A stretch of DNA of 64,000 nucleotides. Source: an uncultured Acidimicrobiaceae bacterium. Its GTDB lineage: Bacteria; Actinomycetota; Acidimicrobiia; Acidimicrobiales; SZUA-35. Under the pieces are notes generated by a model. It was not told where the DNA came from and searched no databases. It saw only the letters and a program-made list of their open reading frames with translations. Positions 17,064-26,522 of this stretch are shown in pieces. Location: NCBI GenBank assembly GCA_947259095.1, contig CAMYLA010000007.1, positions 25,601-89,600 on the forward strand, read 5' to 3'. The position numbers were made by a program, and so were the translations under genes. Position 1 is the stretch's first letter, and every line of letters starts with the position of its first letter.

Positions 17064-19329
17064 TGCCCGCTTCGGCCAGACTGTCGATCTGGTCGGCCCG
17101 GTTGATCTCGGCCAGGATCGACGCCGCGTCACTGCCCGGTGTCGAAGCCGGGGCCCCGGCGGTGACCATCGAGCGAGAGAACCACGGGCCGGGCCCGGTG
17201 GTCCGCAACAGGCCGATCTTGCCTTGTTCCCGGATCACGCTCAAGCCACGACGGACCACGACCGGTTCCATCATCGTCTCGTTGAGCCAGGTCAGCTCAT
17301 GGGCCCCCATGCCGTGCTTGATCAGGTGCTCGACGGCATCGACGGCCGACCGCTGCTCACACCACTGGGCGATGTCGGACTCGAGGTCCGGCCCGATTTC
17401 TCCCAACACCGGTTCCAGCTGGTCCGGCCCGGCGGCGCCGACGTAGATCCAGTGGTCGTTGCAGCGGTAGAGCCGCTGGGTGGGATCGAATCCCCGGGCG
17501 TCGGGGCCCGACGGCTCGTTCCATTGCTTGGCGTCGTGGTCGATCAGGAACATCGACTGCAGCAGCCCTGCGGCCCGGGCCAGGGAAGTGGTCACCCGCT
17601 GGCCGTCACCGGTGCGATCCCGGTCGAGGACGGCCAGGACGACGCCGAACGCCGCGGCGTAACCGGCGGCGTAGTCGACGGCCATGCCGTATGGCCAGAC
17701 GGCCGGCTCGTCCGGCCCGCCGAGGCGACACTGCATGCCGCTGACCGCCTGGACCGTTTCGGCGTGGCCGACCAGGTCGTGCCAGGGGCCGACGTCGCCG
17801 TAGGCCGATAACGAGGCGTAGATGATGTCCGGTCGCTCGGCCTGGATGGTGTCGTAGTCGACGGCCAGTTCCTCGGCCTCGCCTGCCGGGAAGCTCTCGA
17901 TGACGACGTCGGCCGTGCCGAGGAGATCCCAGAACAGCTCGTGACCGTCGTCGTGCTCCAGGTCGATCAGGATGCTGCGCTTGCCCCGGTTGACATCGTG
18001 GTGGTAAATCACCCCGCCGCGGTTTGGATCGTCGATCTTGATCACCTCGGCACCGAGCTCGGCCAGCGTCCGCCCACATGCCGGGCCGGCCAGCGAGGTT
18101 CCGAGGTCGAGCACCCGGATGCCGTGAAGCGGGCCCTGCACTGGGGAGTTCGGTGTTGTCAGCCGGCGTTCGAGGACCGCCTCCCCGGCCAACTCCTCGA
18201 GGATCTCGATTCGCTGCCCGTCCGGTTCCGGCGCCGGTTCCGGGGAACCGTTGAACGACTTCGACAGCCGCACCAGGGCCGCCGGTTGGGTGGTCAACCC
18301 GAGGGTCGGGTCTTCGACCTCCACGAACAACTGCTCGGCCTTGGCCTGGGGGTGATCGAGCCATTCCGCCGCCGATCGGCACCGAGCCGCCGGCAGGCCC
18401 TCGTCGGTGAGCATGCGCTCCCACTCGTCTGCCGACTTGGAGGCGAAGATCTCGTCGAGGGCCAGGATCAGCTGATGCTCGCTGGCGGTGTCCGGCAGCC
18501 GTCGCTCCGTCATTCGCCGCTCGATGAACTCCGGCCGGCCCAGCAGCTCCGCCAGCGCCTCGGCATCGTCGGGATCGTTGCACACGATCTGCAGCCAGCC
18601 ACCGTCGGCGCAGCGATACTGGTGGTCCCATGGGTTCATGGCCGAGCCGAACGCCGGCTTGAACGGCAGCTGAGCCATGGCGTAGACGCCGGTGGACTGG
18701 ATGGCGGCGTCGAACAGCGGGACCTCCACCCGCTGGCCCTCGCCGGTCCGGTCTCGCAGGCTGAGCGCCGATGCGATGGCGACCGAACTGATCAAGGCGG
18801 CGTACATCGACGCCATCGGTTCGGCGGTGAAGGTCGGATCGCCGTCGCGGGCCTCCGGTTTGCGGTGGAGCTGCTGCACCATCTCCCGGTAGGGGGTGGC
18901 CGGCCGGTAGCAGTCCACCGCAGCCAGGATCGTGCCTTCCCAGCCGGGGTTGGCCGCTCTGGGGTCTTCCGGACCGAATGCCGGCATCGAGGTGTAGACC
19001 AGGCGCCGGTTGTCCGGCCTGATCTCGGCTTCCCCGAGGCCGAGGCGATCCATGACACCGGGTCGGAAGTTTTCGATGAGGACGTCGGCCCGATCGACCA
19101 GACCCCGGGCGATGGCCTGGTCGTCCGGGTTCTTGAGGTCGAGCGTGATGCTGCGTTTCCCCCGGTTCCAGGTGGCGTTGGCCTCGCTGCGGAAGCGTGG
19201 GCCGCCGGGAGGGTCGATCTTGATGACGTCCGCGCCTTGGTCGGCCAGCAGCATGCCGGCCACCGGACCCGCAACAAAGTGACCGAAGTCGATCACCCGT
19301 ATGTTGTCGAGCGCACCCACCAGGTTCAC
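17041..19329 (-). CDS. Two-domain CaiB/BaiF (family III) CoA-transferase
   Basis: Two copies of the family III start motif: IRVIDFGHFVAGPVAGMLLADQGADVIKIDPP and IRVLDLGTSLAGPACGRTLAELGAEVIKID. Confidence 0.9.
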   Translation of the reverse strand: MNLVGALDNIRVIDFGHFVAGPVAGMLLADQGADVIKIDPPGGPRFRSEANATWNRGKRSITLDLKNPDDQAIARGLVDRADVLIENFRPGVMDRLGLGEAEIRPDNRRLVYTSMPAFGPEDPRAANPGWEGTILAAVDCYRPATPYREMVQQLHRKPEARDGDPTFTAEPMASMYAALISSVAIASALSLRDRTGEGQRVEVPLFDAAIQSTGVYAMAQLPFKPAFGSAMNPWDHQYRCADGGWLQIVCNDPDDAEALAELLGRPEFIERRMTERRLPDTASEHQLILALDEIFASKSADEWERMLTDEGLPAARCRSAAEWLDHPQAKAEQLFVEVEDPTLGLTTQPAALVRLSKSFNGSPEPAPEPDGQRIEILEELAGEAVLERRLTTPNSPVQGPLHGIRVLDLGTSLAGPACGRTLAELGAEVIKIDDPNRGGVIYHHDVNRGKRSILIDLEHDDGHELFWDLLGTADVVIESFPAGEAEELAVDYDTIQAERPDIIYASLSAYGDVGPWHDLVGHAETVQAVSGMQCRLGGPDEPAVWPYGMAVDYAAGYAAAFGVVLAVLDRDRTGDGQRVTTSLARAAGLLQSMFLIDHDAKQWNEPSGPDARGFDPTQRLYRCNDHWIYVGAAGPDQLEPVLGEIGPDLESDIAQWCEQRSAVDAVEHLIKHGMGAHELTWLNETMMEPVVVRRGLSVIREQGKIGLLRTTGPGPWFSRSMVTAGAPASTPGSDAASILAEINRADQIDSLAEAGIIDLPGG

Positions 19330-19479
19330 CCTCAGCTTTCCCGGGGATAGCTCCGTCGACTAGCCCAGCAACTCGATAGTACGCCTGTTACCAATCCGTG
19401 ACGACAGGAAGGGAAGGTTTCTTGGCGATCGATGGTGTAGATGACTCATGGCGCCCCATCCTTGGGCCGGTGGGGTCGA

Positions 19480-20601
19480 TCAGCGGCCGGGGATTTCGCA
19501 GAACTGGTCGATCAGGATTTCGTTGTGGACGATGGGGTTGGCGTGGGCTCCAGCGGCCCATGACGGCATGACCGCCGAATACAACCCGGCGCCTCCGGCC
19601 ACCAGCAGCACGATGTCGTTCGGGTCACGAATCGCAGCGACGAGATCGCCGCCCCGATGGCGCCCTGCGAACGCAGGATTCAGCTCGGCCAGCACAGCGG
19701 CGGGGTTGACCGCAAGCTCTGCCAGCCGCTGTTTGACGTCGTCTCTGCCGAGGCCGGCCGCGGCCAGGACATCGGCGTGCTCCGGGTTCAGGATCACCGT
19801 CTGGGCCCCGCAGCGGAAGTGGGCGTTGTTCGATCCGAGGTTGGCCATCACCTTGGCGATGGTGGCCAACAACCGATCCGGTGAGCCGGGGTCGTCGGCG
19901 TCGTTGGTGAAGATCACGGAGTGGGGCGACTCGGCCCCGACCACGGTCACCGCCGACTGGTCCGGCCGGTAGCCCCAATCGGTGTGGAGCGGCTCCCAGG
20001 GGGAGACGTCCTCCGATTCGGCCAGGCAGTAGGTGAACTTGCCGGGATGCCCGAGCAGGGCCATGTCGGACTGGCCGGGTCGGGCCATGCCGATGTTGAT
20101 CATCGCCAACCGCAGGGCTCGGCCGATGGCCGCATTGGCCCGATGGCCGGGGCCGAGGGCACCGAAGCCGTCGGCCAGCTGTGCCGATCGGCGTGCCGGG
20201 CCGTTCACGATGACCAGTGGCGCCGTGCAGTGGGTCGTGCCCTGCATCTCGCCGAGATCGAACGCCGGTTGCAGGACCGCCTGTACCGCGGCGATCACCA
20301 CCGGCATGTGATCGGGCAGGCAGCCGGCCATGACCGCGTTGGCCGCAACCTTCTCCACCGTGGCGTCACCACCGCCGGGGCCCATGGTGCCGAGCGACAG
20401 CGCGCCGTCGAGACCCGAGGCCAGCACCAGCCGGTCGACCCGCTCCGGGGTGGGGATGATCACCGGCAGCCCGTCGGTACAGCGGTTGGTGTGGAGCCAC
20501 TCCAGGGCTGCGACATCATCGGCCGCCTCCAGCATGGCGTCTGGTTCGCCGTCTCCCGGCGGACCGGTCTCCCGGTTGGTCCCCTGCTCGATGGTGGTCA
20601 T
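19480..20601 (-). CDS. Conserved protein of unknown function encoded with the UGSC selenoprotein
   Basis: 373-aa ORF whose ATG overlaps the UGSC gene stop codon (ATGA). Confidence 0.7.
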   Translation of the reverse strand: MTTIEQGTNRETGPPGDGEPDAMLEAADDVAALEWLHTNRCTDGLPVIIPTPERVDRLVLASGLDGALSLGTMGPGGGDATVEKVAANAVMAGCLPDHMPVVIAAVQAVLQPAFDLGEMQGTTHCTAPLVIVNGPARRSAQLADGFGALGPGHRANAAIGRALRLAMINIGMARPGQSDMALLGHPGKFTYCLAESEDVSPWEPLHTDWGYRPDQSAVTVVGAESPHSVIFTNDADDPGSPDRLLATIAKVMANLGSNNAHFRCGAQTVILNPEHADVLAAAGLGRDDVKQRLAELAVNPAAVLAELNPAFAGRHRGGDLVAAIRDPNDIVLLVAGGAGLYSAVMPSWAAGAHANPIVHNEILIDQFCEIPGR

Positions 20602-21134
20602 GCCGGGGCCGGGACGTTGCGCAGGGTGGCGATCAGTTGGTCGGCGATCGTGTCGGCCAGAGCCGACATGTTGTCCTTGCCGGAGCCGGCAACCGGATGG
20701 GGCAGACGATGTCGGGGCAGATCGGGCATGCCGGCCGCACCGGCCACGAAGTCGCCCTGCGACCAGAACTGATCGGTGACGAGGGCCACCGTCGGCCGCC
20801 CCCGCTTTGCCATTTCGATTCCGTCACGCACGGTGCCGGATGTGCAGCTGCCTCAATGGCCGTAGGCCGCAATGACCGCATCACAGTGCTCGGTTACGTC
20901 GCCGAGCATGGCGTCGTCGGCCAATGTGGACGCATTACCCTTGTTGTATCGATTGAAACGCACGCCGGGAAGCCGGGTCGAGATGGCATCGGCGATGTGG
21001 TCGAGGAAGGTGTCGGAGTCGGGAAACCCGTTGGCCATCAGACCGATGGTCGCGCCGTCCTCCAGTGGATTCTCCAGGGTGTATGGCAGTGCGGCGGCCC
21101 CCGGAAGGCCGCGGGGATCGACGAAGGTAACCAT
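20598..21134 (-). CDS. UGSC-motif selenoprotein (178 aa with Sec at residue 94, in-frame TGA at 20853-20855)
   Basis: GCG GTC ATT GCG GCC TAC GGC CAT TGA GGC AGC TGC ACA TCC: AVIAAYGH-U-GSC-TSGTVRDGIEMAKRGRPTVALVTDQFW. Flanking ORFs are in the same frame with no other stop. ATG 21134 preceded by TAGCGT. Confidence 0.85.
20820..20840 (-). promoter_or_regulatory. Putative bacterial SECIS-like stem-loop downstream of UGA (UGSC gene)
   Basis: TCCG-G-CAC-[CGTGC]-GTG-A-CGGA: 4 bp + G.A mismatch + 3 bp, apical loop at nt 24-28 from the UGA. Confidence 0.6.
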
Positions 21135-21141
21135 GGTGCCA

Positions 21142-21147
21142 ACGCTA
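21142..21147 (-). promoter_or_regulatory. Candidate -10 box TAGCGT of the UGSC operon
   Basis: TAGCGT ends 7 nt before ATG 21134; TCGACC about 17 nt further upstream. Confidence 0.5.
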
Positions 21148-21376
21148 CTGGACGGCCCCGAGCCGGTCGATTCCTGTCGTTGGCATCCCAAGGGCCGCCG
21201 GTTCGGACGCCCTGAGGTTCCAGCCCGTTCTAGCCGGTCGGACGGCCCCGGGGTGCTGCGGGCCCGGTTGCCGAGTGTACCTGGCTCGCCTACATTTGAC
21301 CGCTCGGCTCGGCCGTTGGGCGAAAGTGGATCAGCAGTTCCACGGGGTTGGGCACGACGACGAAGAGGAGCAGGCA

Positions 21377-21799
21377 ATGGCAGCACAGCAGGATGCAGGT
21401 TGGTACAACGATCCGACCGGGCGTTACACCAATCGATACTGGGACGGGGTCCAGTGGACCGACTCGGTGAACAGTGGCGGCGCAAACAGCGTCGATCCCG
21501 TCCCCAGTGGCGAGGTCCTGGCACCACCTGCGCCGGGAACCGCCGCTCGCGTGGCGGCAGCGCCGGCGCAACCGGCGGCCATCAACGTCTCGGCCCAGAG
21601 CGGTCGGGGCGGAGGCGGGGGTTCCTCAATGGGTCTGATCATTGGAGCGCTGGCCGTCGTCGTCGTGGCGCTCATCGTGGTGGTCATCGTCGCGAACAAC
21701 AACGACAGCGGGGACGAGCCAACCGATACCACCGAGGCCCCCGTCCAAACCGATCCCCCCGCTGAAACCGAGCCACCGGCTGACGGGGACGGTGGCTGA
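21377..21799 (+). CDS. DUF2510 domain membrane protein
   Basis: AGWYNDPTGRYTNRYWDGVQWTDSV motif, then Gly linker, one TM and acidic tail. Confidence 0.8.
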   Translation: MAAQQDAGWYNDPTGRYTNRYWDGVQWTDSVNSGGANSVDPVPSGEVLAPPAPGTAARVAAAPAQPAAINVSAQSGRGGGGGSSMGLIIGALAVVVVALIVVVIVANNNDSGDEPTDTTEAPVQTDPPAETEPPADGDGG

Positions 21800-21943
21800 T
21801 TCGGCCCATGCAATCGCCCAGGACGCTAGAGTGGCACTCGGTCCTGATCGAAACGCCCCCGCCCGAGCCGTTGTCGGGTTGGGGGTGTTTCGCGTCCGGC
21901 CCTCGATCCCGATCGCCGCCGGACGGTCAAGGCCTTGCGATCG

Positions 21944-22642
21944 TTAGTGGCCGGCGCCCCCGCCCAGCAGTTCCCGTAGGGTGGCGGCGGAGAAGTCGGG
22001 CTTGGCGCTGGCCTCGATCAGGATCCGTTCGGCGGCCGCGATCTCGGCTGCCGCAGCCGGCACCTGATCGGCCACCTCGATCGGCACCACAACGGCCCCA
22101 TGCTGGTCGGCGTGGACCAGGTCGCCGGGGCTGACGGTCATCCCGTGCACGGTGACGGTGACGGCATGTTCCTCGATGCGGACCCAGGCATGTGATGGCC
22201 CGCTCATGCCGGCCAGCATGGCGAAGCCCTCCGCCGCATCGTCGAGGTCGCGGATGCTGCCATTGGTGATCACACCGAGGGAGCCGAGCCCCTTGTGGAT
22301 GTTGGTGTTGACCTCACCCCACCAGGCGCCGTAGCCCGGTATCGCATCGAGGTCCTCGATGATGGTGATCGTCGGGCCGGGCCCCTCGCCGATGTGCTCG
22401 TAGTAGCTCAATCGGGCCTCGGTGGCCGCCGCCGCCGATGTGTCCGGGGCCTGCATGGACCGGATCGTGGCCGTTCTGGCGTAGCCGACCATCGAGCCCA
22501 GCTCCGGCCGGGGACAGAAGAAGGGCTGCACGGTGTAGCCGTGGCCTCGACGGTTGGGGCTGACCACCTCCAGGGCGTTGCACACCGTTGGTGTGTCAAG
22601 CGATCGGAGGGCGGCCAGGTGCTCGTCGGTCAGCAGATCCAT
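21944..22642 (-). CDS. RraA-like family protein (dimethylmenaquinone methyltransferase/aldolase fold)
   Basis: LRSLDTPTVCNALE, GARTATIR-like region, LGSLGVITNGSIRDLDDA, VSPGDLVHADQHGAVVVPIEVADQV. Confidence 0.85.
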   Translation of the reverse strand: MDLLTDEHLAALRSLDTPTVCNALEVVSPNRRGHGYTVQPFFCPRPELGSMVGYARTATIRSMQAPDTSAAAATEARLSYYEHIGEGPGPTITIIEDLDAIPGYGAWWGEVNTNIHKGLGSLGVITNGSIRDLDDAAEGFAMLAGMSGPSHAWVRIEEHAVTVTVHGMTVSPGDLVHADQHGAVVVPIEVADQVPAAAAEIAAAERILIEASAKPDFSAATLRELLGGGAGH

Positions 22643-22769
22643 GGTCTCAGTCTCGCCACCGGGCCGGGCCGGAGGCAAAACGCGTCAGCTTGCCTCAACA
22701 TTACAGAACAGACCGAAAATCGTCATGGCTTCGACAGGATTCTGCAATAGGCGGCGATAGTATCGACCG

Positions 22770-24137
22770 ATGCCCACCTGGAGGATACCGCCGTTTCTCC
22801 TCGTCTTGTCGATGGCTCTTGTTGCCTGTGGCTCGGGTCTCGATCCGGAGCTGGTGGCCACCGCCGAAGAGGCGACGTCATCCAAGGTCACCCTGGTGGT
22901 CGGCGAAGAGGGCGTGGCCGATGATCTCGGGCAGCAGGCAACCGGCGAGGCGGCAACCGGTGAAGCGCTGGTCGTCGGCGATGTCGGGGACGAGACGTCC
23001 ACGGTCCATGGCGAGGGCGCCGAGAACACCGATGCCGGGGCCGAGGAAGAATCCGGGTCCGATGCCGATGCCGATGCCGGGTCCGATGCCGACGCCGACA
23101 CGGGTGCCGCCCCCGAGGCCGAGACTGCCTCGGGTGCCGGCGAGGGCGCCAAGGCCGTGAGCAAAACCCCGAGCGCCGGCAGCGCCGGCAGCGGTGTGCC
23201 GCTGGTGATCTACGACACCGACATGGGCCCCGACATCGACGACGCACTGGCGCTGGCGATGCTCCACAGCTATCAGAAGCTGGGCAAGATCGAACTGGCG
23301 GCGGTCACGGTTTCCAGGAACTCGGTGGATGGCGCCCGCTTCACCGACGCACTCAACACCTTCTATGGCCGCCCCGACATCCCGATCGGCATCAACCGGA
23401 ACAACCCTCCGTACTACGACGACCGCGTCTTCTACCCTGCGCTGGCCAACAAGTGGCCGAACGACGTGGCCCAGAAACCGATCGAGGACGGCTACAAGCT
23501 GCAGCGTCGTGTGCTGGCCGAGGCCAGGGGGTCCGGGCGTTCGGTCCTGCTGATCCAGACCGGCTTCTCCGGCAATGTCTCTCAGCTGCTCGACAGCCCC
23601 GGCGACGGGATCTCGCCCATGAGCGGCAGCGAACTGGTTCGCGAGACGGTGCCGCTGTTCTCGATCATGGCCGGATCGATCGGGCTCGGCATCGCCGAGT
23701 TCAACATCGAAAAGGAGATCGGCCCGGCCAGGAACGTGTTCGCCAAGTGGCCGGGGCCGCTGGCCATGTCGCCGTTCGAGCTCGGCAACTCGATCACCTA
23801 CCCGTACTGGGCGATCCGGGACAAGCTCACCTGGGTGTCACGCCACCCGGTGCGGGAGGCCTACGAGTTCAACGATCTGGGCTGGCACGTCGACGCCCCG
23901 CCGTTCTACAACATGCGAAGCTGGGACCTGACCTCGGTCATTGAGGCCGTGGAGCCGGGCGCCGACTACTTCCTCACCTCGACCACCGGCAAGGTGCAGG
24001 TCGACCCCACCGGGCGGACCAGCTTCCAACCAGGCCAGGGCCAGCACTATGTGCTGGATCGGGCCAACCAGTACACGGCCCAGCAACGGCAGCGGGTGGT
24101 CGACCGCATGATCGAACTGGTGTCGATGCGTCCCTGA
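22770..24137 (+). CDS. Nucleoside hydrolase-like lipoprotein
   Basis: Lipobox LVACG; acidic DA-rich linker; YDTDMGPDIDDALALAMLHSY matches the nucleoside hydrolase N-terminus. ATG 6 nt after TAGTAT. Confidence 0.8.
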   Translation: MPTWRIPPFLLVLSMALVACGSGLDPELVATAEEATSSKVTLVVGEEGVADDLGQQATGEAATGEALVVGDVGDETSTVHGEGAENTDAGAEEESGSDADADAGSDADADTGAAPEAETASGAGEGAKAVSKTPSAGSAGSGVPLVIYDTDMGPDIDDALALAMLHSYQKLGKIELAAVTVSRNSVDGARFTDALNTFYGRPDIPIGINRNNPPYYDDRVFYPALANKWPNDVAQKPIEDGYKLQRRVLAEARGSGRSVLLIQTGFSGNVSQLLDSPGDGISPMSGSELVRETVPLFSIMAGSIGLGIAEFNIEKEIGPARNVFAKWPGPLAMSPFELGNSITYPYWAIRDKLTWVSRHPVREAYEFNDLGWHVDAPPFYNMRSWDLTSVIEAVEPGADYFLTSTTGKVQVDPTGRTSFQPGQGQHYVLDRANQYTAQQRQRVVDRMIELVSMRP

Positions 24138-24145
24138 GGTCCGGG

Positions 24146-25174
24146 TCAGGTTGCGCCGTCGCCGGCCAGCACCGCGATCTCCTCGAACCGTTCGTCGTCG
24201 ATGTTCCCACCGGAGAGGATGACGCCGATCCGCAGCCGGGTTGGGCCCGAGCCACCAAGGCCCGAGCCGCCAAAGCCGGAGCCGGTGGCGCCGGACCTGG
24301 GCGATCCGGTCAGCAGCGCGGCGATGCCGACCGCCCCGCTCGGTTCGACCAACAGGCCGGTGCTTCGCCGCAGGGTGACCATGGCGGCGGCGATCTGTTC
24401 TTCGGTCACCGTCTCGATCCGCTCCACCAGCCGGTGGTTGATGGCGAAGGTGTTGGCGCCGGGGCTGGTCACCGCCAACCCGTCGGCCACGGTTGCCGGT
24501 TGTTCGATGGTGACCGGCCGCCCGGCCCGGAACGATCGGCGGGTGTCGTCGCCCAGCGACGGTTCGACGCCGATCATCCGGCACCTTGGAGACAGCGCGG
24601 CCATGGCCGAGGCGCAACCGGCCATCAGCCCACCGCCGCTCATCGGTACCAGCAGCAGGTCGAGATCGCCGACCTGGTCGTGAAACTCGAGCGCCGCCGT
24701 GCCCTGGCCGGCCATGACGTCGCGGTCCTCGAACGGGTGGACGAAGGTCGCCCCGGTGGCCTCGACCCGGGCCATTGCCAGCGCCTCACGATCGTCGCTC
24801 GAGCGATCGAAGGTCACCACCTCGGCCCCGGCGGCCTCGATGAGGCGCCGCTTGGCCACCGGGGCGTCCCGGGGGATGAACACCACCGCCGACATGTCGA
24901 GCATCCGGGCCGCGGTGGCCACCGCCGCCCCATGGTTCCCCGATGACACCGCAACCACCCCGGCCGACCGCTGGGCGATCGGGATCTTCGAGAGCCGATG
25001 GAAGGCGCCCCGGAACTTGAACGAGCCGGCCCGTTGCAGCCCCTCCACCTTGCACAACACCGTGGCCCCCACCAGATCGTCGAGTTCGTCGCATGTCACG
25101 ACCGGGGTGCGAACCACCTGATCGGCGATCACCTCGGCCGCGGCCCGCAGCTCGGCCAGCGTCAGCGGTTCCAT
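24146..25174 (-). CDS. PLP-dependent threonine/serine dehydratase family protein
   Basis: RAGSFKFRGAFHRL PLP-Lys motif, SSGNHGAAVA, PMSGGGLMAGCA. Confidence 0.88.
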   Translation of the reverse strand: MEPLTLAELRAAAEVIADQVVRTPVVTCDELDDLVGATVLCKVEGLQRAGSFKFRGAFHRLSKIPIAQRSAGVVAVSSGNHGAAVATAARMLDMSAVVFIPRDAPVAKRRLIEAAGAEVVTFDRSSDDREALAMARVEATGATFVHPFEDRDVMAGQGTAALEFHDQVGDLDLLLVPMSGGGLMAGCASAMAALSPRCRMIGVEPSLGDDTRRSFRAGRPVTIEQPATVADGLAVTSPGANTFAINHRLVERIETVTEEQIAAAMVTLRRSTGLLVEPSGAVGIAALLTGSPRSGATGSGFGGSGLGGSGPTRLRIGVILSGGNIDDERFEEIAVLAGDGAT

Positions 25175-25277
25175 GTCGAGCTCCCGCGACCCCAAGGACG
25201 TGGCAACGGCATGGGGGATCCGGCGGCTCGAAGCCCGATCGACCGTCGTTGGGCGAGGCCGGTAGCGTACGGCATCG

Positions 25278-26486
25278 TTGCATGATGTCAGAAAGCCCGT
25301 GAAAGTGAGAGGTTTTGTTGCGGTGGCACTGGTCGCCGCCGGGGCCGCGGTGGCCCAGGCCTTCGGGCGCTTCACCTACGGCGTGCTGCTGCCTGCGATT
25401 CGCGACGATCTCGGGATGTCCAACACGGTGGCGGGATCGATCGCAACGATCAACGTCGGGGCCTACCTGTTCGGCACCGTCGTCGTTGCGCTGGCCACCA
25501 GCCGTTATCGCCTGCTGGTGGTGATGCGGGTCGGGTTCCTGTTCTCGACGTCTGGCCTGATCCTGGCCGCCGTCGCCCCCGGGCCGGCGGCGCTCGGGGC
25601 CGCCATGTTCCTGGCCGGCTTCGGTGGGGCCTGCATCTGGATCCCGGCCCCGGTCATCGCCGCCGGCGCCCTGGCCCCCAGCCGGCGAGGGCTGGCGGTG
25701 GGGTTGATGGGCTCCGGGATCGGCCTGGGCATCGTCTTCTCCGGCCAGCTCAGCGGCTGGGTGCGAGCAACGCTGGGGGACGAATCGTGGCGGACCGTGT
25801 ATGTGGTGCAGGCGGCCATCGCCGTGGTGGTCCTGGTGGCGACCCTGGTCTTCATCGGCCACAGCCAGACTCGGCCCCGATCGGGGCGGGCCGGCCTGGC
25901 CGGGTTCTCGGTGCTGCGGCGGATGCGGGGGTGGTTGCCGTTGACGCTTGCCTACACCTCGTTCGGCTTCATGTACCTGCTGGTCCTGGCCTTCCTCACC
26001 ACCCGCCTGGAGGACGACAGCGGCTGGACCGGGTCCGAGGCGTCGTTGGCGTTCACCCTGCTGGGGTTCTCGGTGATCTTCGGCGGCCCGATCTTCATCT
26101 CGATGGCCAGGGTCATCGGGCCCCGGGCCAGCCTCACCCTGGCCTTTGTGCTGTGGAGTGTGCTGGTGCTCGTGGTCCTTCCCGGCTGGCTGGTCCCCGG
26201 TCTGGCCGCATCGGTGGCCCTGGGGCTGCTGTTCGGCGGCATCCCGGGCATGATCACGCTCTACGTCGTCGAGAACACGTCGATCGAGCAGTACGGGCCG
26301 AGCTTCGCCGCCGCAACCCTGGCCTTCGGGGTGGCCCAGATGCTGTCGCCCCAAGTCGGTGGGCTGATCGCCGATCTCAGCGGCTCGTTCGCCCCGGTGT
26401 TCGTGCTGTCGTCTGCGGTTGCGGTCACCGGGGCGTTTGCCGCGTTCCGGCTGCCAACCGGTGTTGCCGAGCCGCCGACCCTCTGA
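25278..26486 (+). CDS. MFS transporter (YbfB/YjiJ-like)
   Basis: AQAFGRFTYGVLLPAIRDDLGMSNTVAGSIATINVGAYLFG; 12-TM pattern. Confidence 0.8.
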   Translation: MHDVRKPVKVRGFVAVALVAAGAAVAQAFGRFTYGVLLPAIRDDLGMSNTVAGSIATINVGAYLFGTVVVALATSRYRLLVVMRVGFLFSTSGLILAAVAPGPAALGAAMFLAGFGGACIWIPAPVIAAGALAPSRRGLAVGLMGSGIGLGIVFSGQLSGWVRATLGDESWRTVYVVQAAIAVVVLVATLVFIGHSQTRPRSGRAGLAGFSVLRRMRGWLPLTLAYTSFGFMYLLVLAFLTTRLEDDSGWTGSEASLAFTLLGFSVIFGGPIFISMARVIGPRASLTLAFVLWSVLVLVVLPGWLVPGLAASVALGLLFGGIPGMITLYVVENTSIEQYGPSFAAATLAFGVAQMLSPQVGGLIADLSGSFAPVFVLSSAVAVTGAFAAFRLPTGVAEPPTL

Positions 26487-26522
26487 CGGCCCGCCCCAGC
26501 GGCTGAGGGCCCCGACCGGGAC

